Shown here: piece by piece, positions 14,887 to 22,380 of the stretch
Numbering within the stretch: position 1 is the stretch's first letter
Layout of the letters: every line of letters begins with the position of its first letter
DNA from: a virus
IMG/VR virus record: IMGVR_UViG_3300028548_003294
Span: 1 to 24,273 of that record
Length of the DNA: 24,273 nt
Strand: one strand, 5' to 3'
Notes under the pieces: model-generated
Seen by the model: the letters and a program-made list of their open reading frames with translations, nothing else
Database searches by the model: none
What the model was told of the DNA's origin: nothing
Position numbers and translations under genes: made by a program

Positions 14887-17277
14887 ATGGCACTAAGTAG
14901 AATTACAGAAGCAGTTGCATCATTCACTGATTTAACCATTGGTGATGACTTAACTCTAACCGATGATTTGTTGCTCGCATCAGATGCGGCACTCATAAAA
15001 TTCGGTGCTGATGGAGATGTTATCTTCACGCATGTTGCTGACACTGGATTACTTTTAAATAGTACATCAGTAATCCAGTTCAATGATGCATCACAGAGTA
15101 TTGGCGCGCCTAATGCAACCACATTAGACATCAATGCTACAGATGAGATTGAACTCAATGCAACCTTATGTGATGTTAATGCTAACTTAGATGTCTCTGG
15201 TAGTATAGTTGGTGCTGGTACAATATTGGGTACAATCATATCTGCATCCACAGCATTTGTACCAGATTCAACTGATGGTGCAGCTCTTGGTACAACTGCG
15301 TTAGAATTTAGTGATTTATTCCTTGCAGATGGAGCTGTTATTAATCTGGGTGCAGACCAAGACATAAAAATAACACACGTTGCAGATACAGGTGTATTAC
15401 TCAATGCTGCAAGTGTAATTCAGTTTCGTGACTCTGCGATTAATATTGGTTCACCCGCTGATGGTGATTTAGACATCAACGCAGATGACGAAATAGAACT
15501 CAATTCAACTTTAATTGATGTCAACGGAAACCTAGATGTTTCTGGTACAGGTGTTATTGCTGGCGCAGTTACAACTGCGGCTCTAACTGCTAGTGGTATT
15601 ATTAAAACAGACGACACAACCGCTGCAACTTCTACAACAGATGGTTCATTACAAACAGATGGTGGTCTATCAGTAGCCGCAGATGCAGTTATTGGTGATG
15701 ACCTATTATTACTTAGTGATGCAGCTGTTCTTAACTTTGGTGCAGACTCAGAAATAAAACTAACTCATGTACATAATACAGGATTACTATTAACAGATAG
15801 TGGTGGTACACCTACTTTACAATTCCACGATGCTAACGAATCAATATCTTCAGATGGTGGTCATCTTATCTTCACATCAAATGGTGTTACATTTGATTTG
15901 CCAAGTGCTGATGGAGATGATGGACAGGCACTAGTAACAAATGGTTCTGGTGTATTATCTTTTGCAGCTGCTGGTTCAAGTAATCCATCAAGTGCTGACG
16001 GACAGGCATTAGGTTCTGCTTCATTAGAATGGTCAGATTTATTCTTGGCAGATGCTGGTACGATTCAATTTGGTAATGACCAAGATGTCATACTAACACA
16101 TGTTGCAGATACAGGACTTCTTCTAAGTGGTACAAATGTAATTCAATTCAATGACGCTTCCCAAAACATAGGGGCGCCAAGTAACGCTATACTTGATATA
16201 AACGCAACAGATGAAATAGAATTAAATTCTACACTTGTTGATCTTAATGGTAATTTAGATGTTAGTGGAACTATTGTTGGTGCTAGTACCCTATCTGCAA
16301 CAACAGGAACCTTTAGTGGTGTCTTAAAGACAGATGATACTACAAATGCAACAAGTACAACTGATGGTTCTTTACAAACAGATGGCGGTCTATCAGTAGC
16401 ATTAGATGCTGTTATTGGTGATGACTTATTCTTGTTATCAGATAGTGCAGTTTTAAACATAGGTGCAGATTCAGATTTAAAAATTACACATGATGGTACA
16501 AATGGAGATTTTGAATCCGCTGGTAATCTGGTCTTCGATGTAGCTGGAGATATTACACTTGATGCAGGGGGCGGAGATGTAAATTTTGCTGATGATGGAA
16601 CAGGTTTCGCATTTATTGCTGTAAGTGGTAATAATGCCATATTTGGTAATCCTGTTTCAGATGGTAACATATTAATTCAAGGAAGTGACGGAGGAACTGG
16701 TCAAGTTTACATTGAAATAAACCCAGGCGTAAACGAAGGTGTTTATGCTTTTCATGCCAATGGTGCGGGTAGTAGTGGAAATCAACTTGGACTGACTCTA
16801 TTTAACCAAACGAACGGCCCTACTTTATCGCAGAATACGAGTGCTAGCTCTTTTGAATTCCAAACTTTTAGAAATAATGGTACTCAAAAAGGAGCTATTG
16901 TTGGAAGTGCTAATGCAACTGCTTATCAAACAAGTTCAGATTACAGATTAAAACAAAATGTAGATTATGATTGGGATGCAACAACTGAGTGTAAAAAATT
17001 AAAACCTTGTAGATTTAAGTGGATTGGTGATGTTGCAATAGAAGATGGTGGTGGAGATGCAGCACCAATTGTTACAGGATTTCTTGCACATGAAGTACAA
17101 ACAGTAGTTCCTGAAGCAGCTTTTGGTGTAAAAGATGCAACTGAAACCTATATAAATGATGATGGTGACAGTGCCACCCGAATAAAACCACAAGGAATAG
17201 ACCAAAGTAAAATTATCAGCATCTTAACCAAAACAATACAAGAACTTGAAGCTCGGATTACAGCGGGTGGACTTTAG
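14887..17277 (+). CDS. Tail fibre-like protein 3 with C-terminal S74 intramolecular chaperone
   Basis: A 796-residue fibre paralogue. The shaft (about 15-555) has five THV-type units and two TTDGSLQTDGGLSV units, plus a short segment near 290-360 with DLPSADGDDGQALVTNGSG. A beta-rich tip region (about 565-680; GNNAIFGNPVSDGNILIQGS) precedes a C-terminal peptidase-S74 domain. The S74 signature SSDYRLKQNV includes S684 and K689, the Ser-Lys pair with the +5 spacing known from endosialidase-type chaperones; GFLAHEVQTVVPEA and a final coiled helix also fit. In that family the chaperone trimerises the fibre, then cuts itself off just before the serine. Here that would release about 113 residues (684-796) and leave a mature fibre of about 683. 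The ribosome site AAGGA overlaps the previous stop, so translation is probably coupled to the small acidic gene. Confidence 0.87.
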   Translation: MALSRITEAVASFTDLTIGDDLTLTDDLLLASDAALIKFGADGDVIFTHVADTGLLLNSTSVIQFNDASQSIGAPNATTLDINATDEIELNATLCDVNANLDVSGSIVGAGTILGTIISASTAFVPDSTDGAALGTTALEFSDLFLADGAVINLGADQDIKITHVADTGVLLNAASVIQFRDSAINIGSPADGDLDINADDEIELNSTLIDVNGNLDVSGTGVIAGAVTTAALTASGIIKTDDTTAATSTTDGSLQTDGGLSVAADAVIGDDLLLLSDAAVLNFGADSEIKLTHVHNTGLLLTDSGGTPTLQFHDANESISSDGGHLIFTSNGVTFDLPSADGDDGQALVTNGSGVLSFAAAGSSNPSSADGQALGSASLEWSDLFLADAGTIQFGNDQDVILTHVADTGLLLSGTNVIQFNDASQNIGAPSNAILDINATDEIELNSTLVDLNGNLDVSGTIVGASTLSATTGTFSGVLKTDDTTNATSTTDGSLQTDGGLSVALDAVIGDDLFLLSDSAVLNIGADSDLKITHDGTNGDFESAGNLVFDVAGDITLDAGGGDVNFADDGTGFAFIAVSGNNAIFGNPVSDGNILIQGSDGGTGQVYIEINPGVNEGVYAFHANGAGSSGNQLGLTLFNQTNGPTLSQNTSASSFEFQTFRNNGTQKGAIVGSANATAYQTSSDYRLKQNVDYDWDATTECKKLKPCRFKWIGDVAIEDGGGDAAPIVTGFLAHEVQTVVPEAAFGVKDATETYINDDGDSATRIKPQGIDQSKIISILTKTIQELEARITAGGL
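16258..16344 (+). repeat. 87-base exact repeat shared by fibre 2 and fibre 3, copy in fibre 3
   Basis: Second copy of 13599-13685, 2659 bases downstream, in the equivalent shaft position. It ends where fibre 3 reads TTNATS instead of TTAATS. Confidence 0.9.
16936..17274 (+). other. Peptidase S74 self-cleaving chaperone domain of fibre 3
   Basis: Residues 684-796. S684-D-Y-R-L-K689 matches the S74 active-site pattern, and the domain is at the extreme C-terminus as usual. The expected cut is before S684. Confidence 0.82.
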
Positions 17278-17283
17278 TTAATG

Positions 17284-17291
17284 ACTAAATA
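17284..17291 (+). promoter_or_regulatory. Possible variant late promoter (ACTAAATA) before gp13
   Basis: The sequence shares the CTAAATA core with the site before gp25 and lies 19 bases before the gp13 start, in the 33-base gap after fibre 3. It may start the neck and packaging operon. It differs from TATAAATA at two positions. Confidence 0.4.
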
Positions 17292-17310
17292 AGAGATAAA
17301 GGAAGAACAA

Positions 17311-18126
17311 ATGGCTATTCCAAGTTCAAAAGTAACACTAAAAACATATTGTCTTAGAGCTCTAGGATTTGGTGTTATTGATATCAATGTATCAGATGAC
17401 CAAATAGATGATAGGTTAGATGAAGCATTGCAATACTTCTCACAATATCATTACGATGGTATTGAGAAGATGTATCTTAAACATAAAATAACTGCGGCTG
17501 ATAAAACTAGAGCGCTTAGTAATACAACTACTACTGCAACAGATTCAATAGATAGTGATGCAACGGCATCTTTCACAGAAGGAAACAATTTCATTCCAAT
17601 GCCACAGGCGGTGGTTTCTGTATTAAGTATCTTTCCATTTGATGATGTTGCAACAAACAATATGTTTGATATTAGGTATCAACTTAGACTAAATGACTTA
17701 TATGATTTTAGTTCTACTTCTGTTGTGCATTACCAACAGACAATGCAACACTTAGATTTCCTTTCACACATTCTTGTTGGTGAGAAACCTGTTCGTTTCA
17801 ACCAACATCAAAATCGTCTATACATTGATATGGATTGGACAAATGATATTAGTGAAGATGAGTTTGTAATTATTGAGTGTTATCGTAAGATTGACCCAGC
17901 ATCATATACTGATATATTTGATGACATCTATCTAAAAAGATATGCAACTGCTTTGATTAAAAGACAATGGGGTGCAAACCTTTCCAAGTTTAGTGGTGTC
18001 GCAATGTTAGGTGGTGTTACAATGAATGGGGAAACTATCTTTACACAGGCACAAGATGAGTTAAACAAACTAGAAGAACAAATCCAATTATCATTTGAAA
18101 CACCAATTGATTATATGGTAGGATAA
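17311..18126 (+). CDS. gp13: Neck protein gp13
   Basis: In T4, gp13 and gp14 form the neck ring that closes the filled head and accepts the tail. This 271-residue protein (T4 about 309) has the family's N-terminal helix with LRALGFGVIDINVSDDQIDD, the LDEALQYFSQYHYDGIEK segment, a central PMPQAVVSVLSIFPF strand region, and the C-terminal block FDDIYLKRYATALIKRQWG followed by GVTMNGETIFTQAQDE. The ribosome site AAAGGA lies 7 bases before the ATG. gp14 starts only 4 bases after its stop, as expected for partners made together. Confidence 0.93.
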   Translation: MAIPSSKVTLKTYCLRALGFGVIDINVSDDQIDDRLDEALQYFSQYHYDGIEKMYLKHKITAADKTRALSNTTTTATDSIDSDATASFTEGNNFIPMPQAVVSVLSIFPFDDVATNNMFDIRYQLRLNDLYDFSSTSVVHYQQTMQHLDFLSHILVGEKPVRFNQHQNRLYIDMDWTNDISEDEFVIIECYRKIDPASYTDIFDDIYLKRYATALIKRQWGANLSKFSGVAMLGGVTMNGETIFTQAQDELNKLEEQIQLSFETPIDYMVG

Positions 18127-18130
18127 CCAA

Positions 18131-19132
18131 ATGGCAGTTAATAGTGCATTTCATACTAACAACCTATCCTCTATTTCTACGGAAAGAGCTTTGTATGCTG
18201 ACTTAGTTAAAGAAGCAATACAAATCCATGGCCATGATGTGTTTTATGTTAATCGTACAACTGTTGCTCTTGATAGTGTTCTTGGTGAAGATGCACTTTC
18301 CAAATTTACAAACGCACAACCTATCGAAATGTATATAGAAGATGCAGAAGGTTTCGGTGGCGACAAAGAAATTATAACACAGTTTGGTTTAGAAAACCGC
18401 AACGAAATTACTTTTGTTGTTTCCAAAGAACGCTTCCAAGAACTGGACAGCCAGATTACACTAGAGAGTGGAACAGGTACTACAGGTGGTTCTATTGTAT
18501 TGGAAACAGCTACAACAGACACAACAGTGGCTGGGTCATCCGTATTAACTGTTGTAAATAATAACAACTTTTATATAATACAAGACACCGCACTAACTGA
18601 TGCAGACAGACCAGTTGAAGGTGACTTAGTTTTTCATCCTGTTCTGGAGAAGATGTTTGAGATTAACTTTGTAGACCACGATGAACCATTCTATCAACTA
18701 GACAATAATCCTGTTTACAAATTGCGATGCAAACAGTTTGAATATAGTTCAGAGGATATGGCAACTGGTATTGAAGCTATTGATGCAATTGAAGATGCCT
18801 TATCAGTTGACTCAAGAGCATTCCAGTTTACATTAGAACAAGAAGGAACATTCAACGAAGACATTAGACTAGAGTTCTCACTTGACGGACTAGTGTTAGA
18901 GGAAACAGACGGTGATAATATCGTTGCTGAAGATGATACACATGGTGGTGCTATCCAGTTAGAAAATGCTGCTGATAGTGGTGACGCTGAGTTCCTAATT
19001 TCAGAAGACTATATAATAGGTGATTACAATATAGATAAAACAGCACAAAATGAATTGTTTGATGAACTTGATGATACCGTCTTAGATTTCTCAGAATCAA
19101 ATCCATTTGGTGATATAGGGAGTAGTACATAA
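18131..19132 (+). CDS. gp14: Neck protein gp14 with two repeat insertions
   Basis: gp14 is the partner of gp13 in the neck. Its 333 residues exceed T4 gp14 (about 256). The family core is visible: ALYADLVKEAIQIHGHDVFY near 20-39, EMYIEDAEGFGGDKE near 66-80, LVFHPVLEKMFEI near 166-178, an F-Y-Q-L-D-N-N-P-V-Y-K segment near 187-197 and the end DKTAQNELFDELDDTVLDFS with SNPFGD. Two extra segments, about residues 107-147 and 230-292, carry LE/LD-rich repeats like those of the gp7-like protein and account for most of the extra length. The stop overlaps the gp15 start by one base (TAATG). Confidence 0.92.
   Translation: MAVNSAFHTNNLSSISTERALYADLVKEAIQIHGHDVFYVNRTTVALDSVLGEDALSKFTNAQPIEMYIEDAEGFGGDKEIITQFGLENRNEITFVVSKERFQELDSQITLESGTGTTGGSIVLETATTDTTVAGSSVLTVVNNNNFYIIQDTALTDADRPVEGDLVFHPVLEKMFEINFVDHDEPFYQLDNNPVYKLRCKQFEYSSEDMATGIEAIDAIEDALSVDSRAFQFTLEQEGTFNEDIRLEFSLDGLVLEETDGDNIVAEDDTHGGAIQLENAADSGDAEFLISEDYIIGDYNIDKTAQNELFDELDDTVLDFSESNPFGDIGSST
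18449..18571 (+). repeat. LE-rich repeat insertion 1 in gp14
   Basis: Residues about 107-147, with ITLESGTGTTGGSIVLETAT at the centre. It interrupts the gp14 core between a strand-rich half and the LVFHPVLEKMF region. The edges are approximate. Confidence 0.6.
18818..19006 (+). repeat. LE/LD-rich repeat insertion 2 in gp14
   Basis: Residues about 230-292, with FTLEQEGTFNEDIRLE, DGLVLEETDGDNIVAEDD and GGAIQLENAADSG in tandem. It lies just before the conserved gp14 C-terminus. The edges are approximate. Confidence 0.62.
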
Positions 19133-19941
19133 TGCTAGGACAATCATTTTACCACGAAACAGTAAGAAATGTAATCGTTGCTTTTGGAACGATGTTTAAC
19201 AATATTCAGATTGTTCGCAAGGACAATACTGGTGCAGTAACTCAGGCAATGAAAGTGCCACTTGCGTATGGGCCGAAACAAAAATGGTTAACTAGATTAG
19301 ACCAAGACCCATCACTTGCCACATCAACTGCAATTACTTTACCAAGACTAGGTTTTGAAATTGGTTCATTGACATATGATCCAACTAGAAAAATGAATCG
19401 TGTTCAGAAATTCAAGAAAGTAAAAGCTTCTGGTGCTGACGCAGGAAAACTTGACTCACAATATATGCCTGTTCCATATAATATGGACATTACATTATAT
19501 GCCATGGCAAAAAACTCTGATGATGCACTACAGATTGTAGAACAAATTCTTCCTTATTTCCAGCCTGATTATACAATCACAATAAATGACAACTTGGGTA
19601 TGGGTATCAAAAAAGATATTCCTATTATCTTAACATCTGTTGGTTATGAAGATAGTTATCAAGGAGATTTTGAAAGTCGTAGAGCAATCATTTATACTTT
19701 ATCTTTTACAACTAAGTTTTATCTATATGGCCCTGTCACTTCTTCAAGTGTTATCAAAACCGTACAGGTAGACCAGTTTGCAAATCTACCAGAAGTTGCA
19801 CCCACAAGAGAACAAAGATATACCGTTACACCTTCTCCATCAACCGCTGATGCCGATGATGACTTTGGTTTCAATGAAACATCATCATTCTTTGAAGATG
19901 CAAAAACTTATGACCCTGTTTCTGGTACAGATAAAAAATAA
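19132..19941 (+). CDS. gp15: Tail sheath stabiliser / tail completion protein gp15
   Basis: In T4, gp15 caps the finished tail, holds the last sheath ring and docks to the gp13/gp14 neck. The length (269) matches T4 gp15 (272). Recognisable segments are the start MLGQSFYHETVRNVIVAFGT with F-N-N-I-Q-I-V-R, the VPLAYGPKQKWLTRL segment near 41-56, LPRLGFEIGSLTYDPTRKMN near 69-88 and the TFTKFY-like end of the core (SFTTKFYLYGPV). An acidic tail follows. The gene starts inside the gp14 stop (TAATG) and is followed within 8 bases by gp16, so the neck and packaging genes look like one operon. Confidence 0.94.
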   Translation: MLGQSFYHETVRNVIVAFGTMFNNIQIVRKDNTGAVTQAMKVPLAYGPKQKWLTRLDQDPSLATSTAITLPRLGFEIGSLTYDPTRKMNRVQKFKKVKASGADAGKLDSQYMPVPYNMDITLYAMAKNSDDALQIVEQILPYFQPDYTITINDNLGMGIKKDIPIILTSVGYEDSYQGDFESRRAIIYTLSFTTKFYLYGPVTSSSVIKTVQVDQFANLPEVAPTREQRYTVTPSPSTADADDDFGFNETSSFFEDAKTYDPVSGTDKK

Positions 19942-19949
19942 GGATTATT

Positions 19950-20372
19950 ATGAAGGACACCGAGCAAATCATTGGTGACGCTTTGGGAATACTTGACTTT
20001 GACCCTGATAAAAAAGAAATCAAAGAACACAAGGATCTCCCTCGTGTTATACCACCTACCAACGAAGATGATGTTGATAATGACTACAAGTATCAAAGAG
20101 AAAATCTTTACAACCTAATTGAACGAGGTCAAGATGCAATTGATGGTATCTTAGAGCTTGCAAAAGAATCAGAGCATCCAAGAACCTATGAGGTTGCACT
20201 GAATGGTATCAAACAGGTTGCAGAGGTTACAGAGAAACTTGCAGACCTTCAAGAAAAAATGAGAAAGTTAAAAGAAGTTCCTAACAACGCGCCTAAGAGT
20301 GTGACCAATGCATTGTTTGTTGGTTCTACTGCGGAATTACAAAAGATGTTAAAGGGTAAACCTGATGACTGA
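19950..20372 (+). CDS. gp16: Terminase small subunit gp16
   Basis: This subunit recognises or presents concatemeric DNA and regulates the gp17 motor. It has 140 residues (T4 164). Features are an acidic N-terminal segment (IIGDALGILDFDPDK), a central helical pair with the YKYQRENLYNLIERGQDAID segment and LAKESEHPRTYEVALNGIKQ, a coiled-coil-like stretch (VTEKLADLQEKMRKL) and a C-terminal NALFVGSTAELQKML motif, all typical of T4-like gp16. The ribosome site AAGGA overlaps the gp15 stop. Its last 8 bases overlap gp17, giving tight coupling of the two terminase subunits. Confidence 0.92.
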   Translation: MKDTEQIIGDALGILDFDPDKKEIKEHKDLPRVIPPTNEDDVDNDYKYQRENLYNLIERGQDAIDGILELAKESEHPRTYEVALNGIKQVAEVTEKLADLQEKMRKLKEVPNNAPKSVTNALFVGSTAELQKMLKGKPDD

Positions 20373-22008
20373 AACAACTTATCTAGGAAACCCTTTACTC
20401 AAAAAGGCAAATGTATCTCAAGATTGGACTGAGGAGCAATTGCGTGAATATTCAATTTGTATGGAAGACCCTCTATACTTTATTCAAAATTATGTAAAAA
20501 TTGTTTCTCTTGATTTGGGTTTAGTGCCTATCAAGATGTATGACTTCCAAAAAGAAATGGTTGGTACATTCCACAACAATCGCTTTACTATTTGCAAACT
20601 ACCTCGTCAGTCTGGTAAATCTACCATTATGATTTCATATATTTTGCACTATGCATTATTTAACGATAGTGTTAATATTGCAATCCTTGCAAACAAAGCG
20701 TCAACCGCAAGAGACTTATTGGGTAGGCTGCAACTTGCATATGAAAACTTACCTCAGTGGTTACAACAAGGGATTATGTCTTGGAACAAGGGTTCTCTAG
20801 AATTAGAAAACGGATCTAAGATACTTGCATCTTCTACTTCTGCTAGTGCGGTTCGTGGTGGTTCTTATAATATCATCTTCCTTGATGAGTTTGCATATGT
20901 TCCCTCTAATGTAGCAGAACAATTTTTTAGTTCTGTGTATCCCACAATCTCATCAGGTAAAACTACGAAAGTCATGATAGTAAGCACCCCTCATGGTATG
21001 AATATGTTTTATAAACTATGGGTAGATGCCGAAGAAAAGAGAAATAGTTATATTCCTGTTGAAGTTCACTGGAGTGAAGTGCCCGGCCGTGATGAAAAAT
21101 GGAAGAAAGAAACCATTGCAAACACGAGTGAACAACAATTTAACACAGAGTTTGAATGTGAGTTTCTTGGTTCTATTGATACACTCATATCTCCAACAAC
21201 TCTAAAAAGATTAACATATAGAACACCAATTCAATCTAATGCTGGACTAGATGTTTATGAACAACCCAAAGAGGGTAATACATACCTATTGACTGCTGAT
21301 GTGTCCAGAGGGGTCGCTAACGACTACTCAGCGTACATTGTGTTTGATGTTTCGCAAGTTCCGTATAAGGTGGTTGCAAAGTTCAGAGATAACGAAATTA
21401 AACCATTACTGTTCCCACAGAAAATACATCAGGTTGCAAAGGCATATAATACAGCATTTGTTCTAATTGAAGTAAATGATATTGGAGAACAAGTCGCAAA
21501 CGCTATGCAGTTTGATATGGAATACGACAACCTTATTATGGCATCTATGCGTGGTCGTGCTGGTCAAATACTGGGCGGTGGTTTTTCTGGAGGTAAGGCT
21601 CAGTTGGGTGTAAGGACAACCAAAGCAGTCAAGAGAATAGGGTGTTCTAATCTAAAACAATTGGTTGAGGACAATAAACTTATCATAGAAGATTTTGATA
21701 CAATCAACGAACTATCTACATTTATTGTCAAAGGTTCATCACACGAAGCAGACGATGGATGTCACGATGATATGGTTGCGTGTTTGTTTATCTTTGCGTG
21801 GGTGACCGATCAAACTTATTTTAAAGAACTTACTAATAACGATATTAGACAACAGATGTATTTGGAAAACCAAGACCAATTAGAACAGGACATGGCGCCA
21901 TTTGGGTTTGTGGTTGATGGATTAGAAGATGATAATAACGGAACTGCTATAGATGAATATGGAACTAAGTGGAGTCCAATAGTTAGAACTTATGATACTA
22001 ACTGGTAA
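20365..22008 (+). CDS. gp17: Terminase large subunit gp17 (packaging ATPase and nuclease)
   Basis: gp17 is the motor that cuts and translocates DNA into the prohead. It has 547 residues (T4 610). The ATPase half has Walker A PRQSGKST at 80-87 (K85), Walker B IIFLDE at 170-175 (D174, E175) and the coupling motif STP at 207-209. The nuclease half (RNase H-like) shows candidate metal ligands D312 (LLTADVSRG), E369 (VLIEVND) and D468/D469 (GCHDDM), matching the T4 acidic triad. All key residues are intact and no intein or intron is visible. It overlaps gp16 by 8 bases. Its stop lies 5 bases from the end of the convergent small gene, with no room for a separate terminator. Confidence 0.96.
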   Translation: MTETTYLGNPLLKKANVSQDWTEEQLREYSICMEDPLYFIQNYVKIVSLDLGLVPIKMYDFQKEMVGTFHNNRFTICKLPRQSGKSTIMISYILHYALFNDSVNIAILANKASTARDLLGRLQLAYENLPQWLQQGIMSWNKGSLELENGSKILASSTSASAVRGGSYNIIFLDEFAYVPSNVAEQFFSSVYPTISSGKTTKVMIVSTPHGMNMFYKLWVDAEEKRNSYIPVEVHWSEVPGRDEKWKKETIANTSEQQFNTEFECEFLGSIDTLISPTTLKRLTYRTPIQSNAGLDVYEQPKEGNTYLLTADVSRGVANDYSAYIVFDVSQVPYKVVAKFRDNEIKPLLFPQKIHQVAKAYNTAFVLIEVNDIGEQVANAMQFDMEYDNLIMASMRGRAGQILGGGFSGGKAQLGVRTTKAVKRIGCSNLKQLVEDNKLIIEDFDTINELSTFIVKGSSHEADDGCHDDMVACLFIFAWVTDQTYFKELTNNDIRQQMYLENQDQLEQDMAPFGFVVDGLEDDNNGTAIDEYGTKWSPIVRTYDTNW

Positions 22009-22013
22009 AGATA

Positions 22014-22316
22014 TTAAAGAAACTCAATTAAATCGTTGTCAAGCTTAATCCAACAATTAGAACAGACAACTTTACATTGATTCATTAGTTTATGAACTTC
22101 TTTTCTACTTTCGTCATTAGCACCAACACGTTTTGTTTGTTTACGAATTAATACATCATGCGGATAAAGTTTAAGGCACACAGTCTCGCTTTCTCCACAA
22201 TGAATACAAAATTCATCACCAAGATGGTTGTTTAACCAAGACACCCTCTTTTGATAGTTTCTACGGGCTACTTTTTTTATAGTTTCTTTATATTTTTCGT
22301 AGTGTTCGTTTGTCAT
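22014..22316 (-). CDS. Small degenerate HNH-like / zinc-ribbon protein, antisense to the late operon
   Basis: A 100-residue basic protein on the opposite strand to every other gene here. C37-x2-C40 (FCIHCGE) and C85-x2-C88 (VVCSNCW) form a four-cysteine zinc site. Between them come LKLYPHDV (H53) and an RKEVHKLMNQCK segment, the order found in HNH endonucleases of phages. The catalytic pattern is degraded: the usual paired His is reduced to P-H-D, and the Asn-Cys-His step reads N-C-W with no downstream His. It may be a remnant or repurposed homing endonuclease, or a small DNA-binding regulator. No ribosome site precedes the ATG; instead an exact TATAAATA ends 5 bases upstream. It converges with gp17 and diverges from gp18. 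Confidence 0.8.
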   Translation of the reverse strand: MTNEHYEKYKETIKKVARRNYQKRVSWLNNHLGDEFCIHCGESETVCLKLYPHDVLIRKQTKRVGANDESRKEVHKLMNQCKVVCSNCWIKLDNDLIEFL

Positions 22317-22321
22317 GGTAC

Positions 22322-22329
22322 TATTTATA
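22322..22329 (-). promoter_or_regulatory. Minus-strand T4-type late promoter for the HNH-like gene
   Basis: The plus strand reads TATTTATA, so the minus strand carries an exact TATAAATA. It ends 5 bases before the ATG at 22316. With the T4 geometry (octamer about -13 to -6), transcription would begin at or next to the A of the start codon. Confidence 0.65.
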
Positions 22330-22350
22330 AGTTTTACAGCATATAAAACC

Positions 22351-22374
22351 TAGTTTTTAGAAACTTAGTTTTTA
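22351..22374 (+). repeat. Short direct repeat (TAGTTTTTA) in the divergent intergenic region
   Basis: TAGTTTTTA occurs at 22351-22359 and again at 22366-22374, the second copy running into the gp18 promoter octamer. It is AT-rich and could be chance. Confidence 0.5.
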
Positions 22375-22380
22375 TAAATA
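22373..22380 (+). promoter_or_regulatory. T4-type late promoter of gp18
   Basis: Exact TATAAATA, 43 bases before the gp18 start. It is divergent from the minus-strand octamer at 22322-22329. The leader has a decoy-like AAAGGAAATAAAG at 22381-22393 and the true AAGGAG site at 22410-22415. Confidence 0.8.

Noticed and set aside
14754-15404. A 216-residue open frame on the minus strand across the small acidic gene and fibre 3, and similar long minus-strand frames at 16143-16670 and 22807-23388
   Set aside because: All lie wholly opposite convincing genes, have Ser/Val/Pro/Thr-rich low-complexity translations that mirror the plus-strand codon pattern, and lack ribosome sites and promoters.
10381-16580. 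Regularly recurring sequence that might be read as a CRISPR-like array or satellite
   Set aside because: The repeats are in frame, encode protein shaft units, vary at synonymous sites and have no constant short repeat with unique spacers.
10042-17277. Possible diversity-generating retroelement acting on the fibre tips
   Set aside because: No reverse transcriptase, template repeat or adenine-biased variable region is visible. The shared tracts are exact or differ at synonymous sites, not at adenines.
17273-17289. Inverted repeat TTTAGT / ACTAAA at the fibre 3 stop
   Set aside because: AT-only apart from one pair, six base pairs, no T-run, and it overlaps the proposed CTAAATA site. It may be chance.
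20365-22008. Intein or intron in the terminase, suggested by the adjacent HNH-like gene
   Set aside because: The gp17 frame is continuous, of normal length, and keeps all ATPase and nuclease motifs with no insertion.
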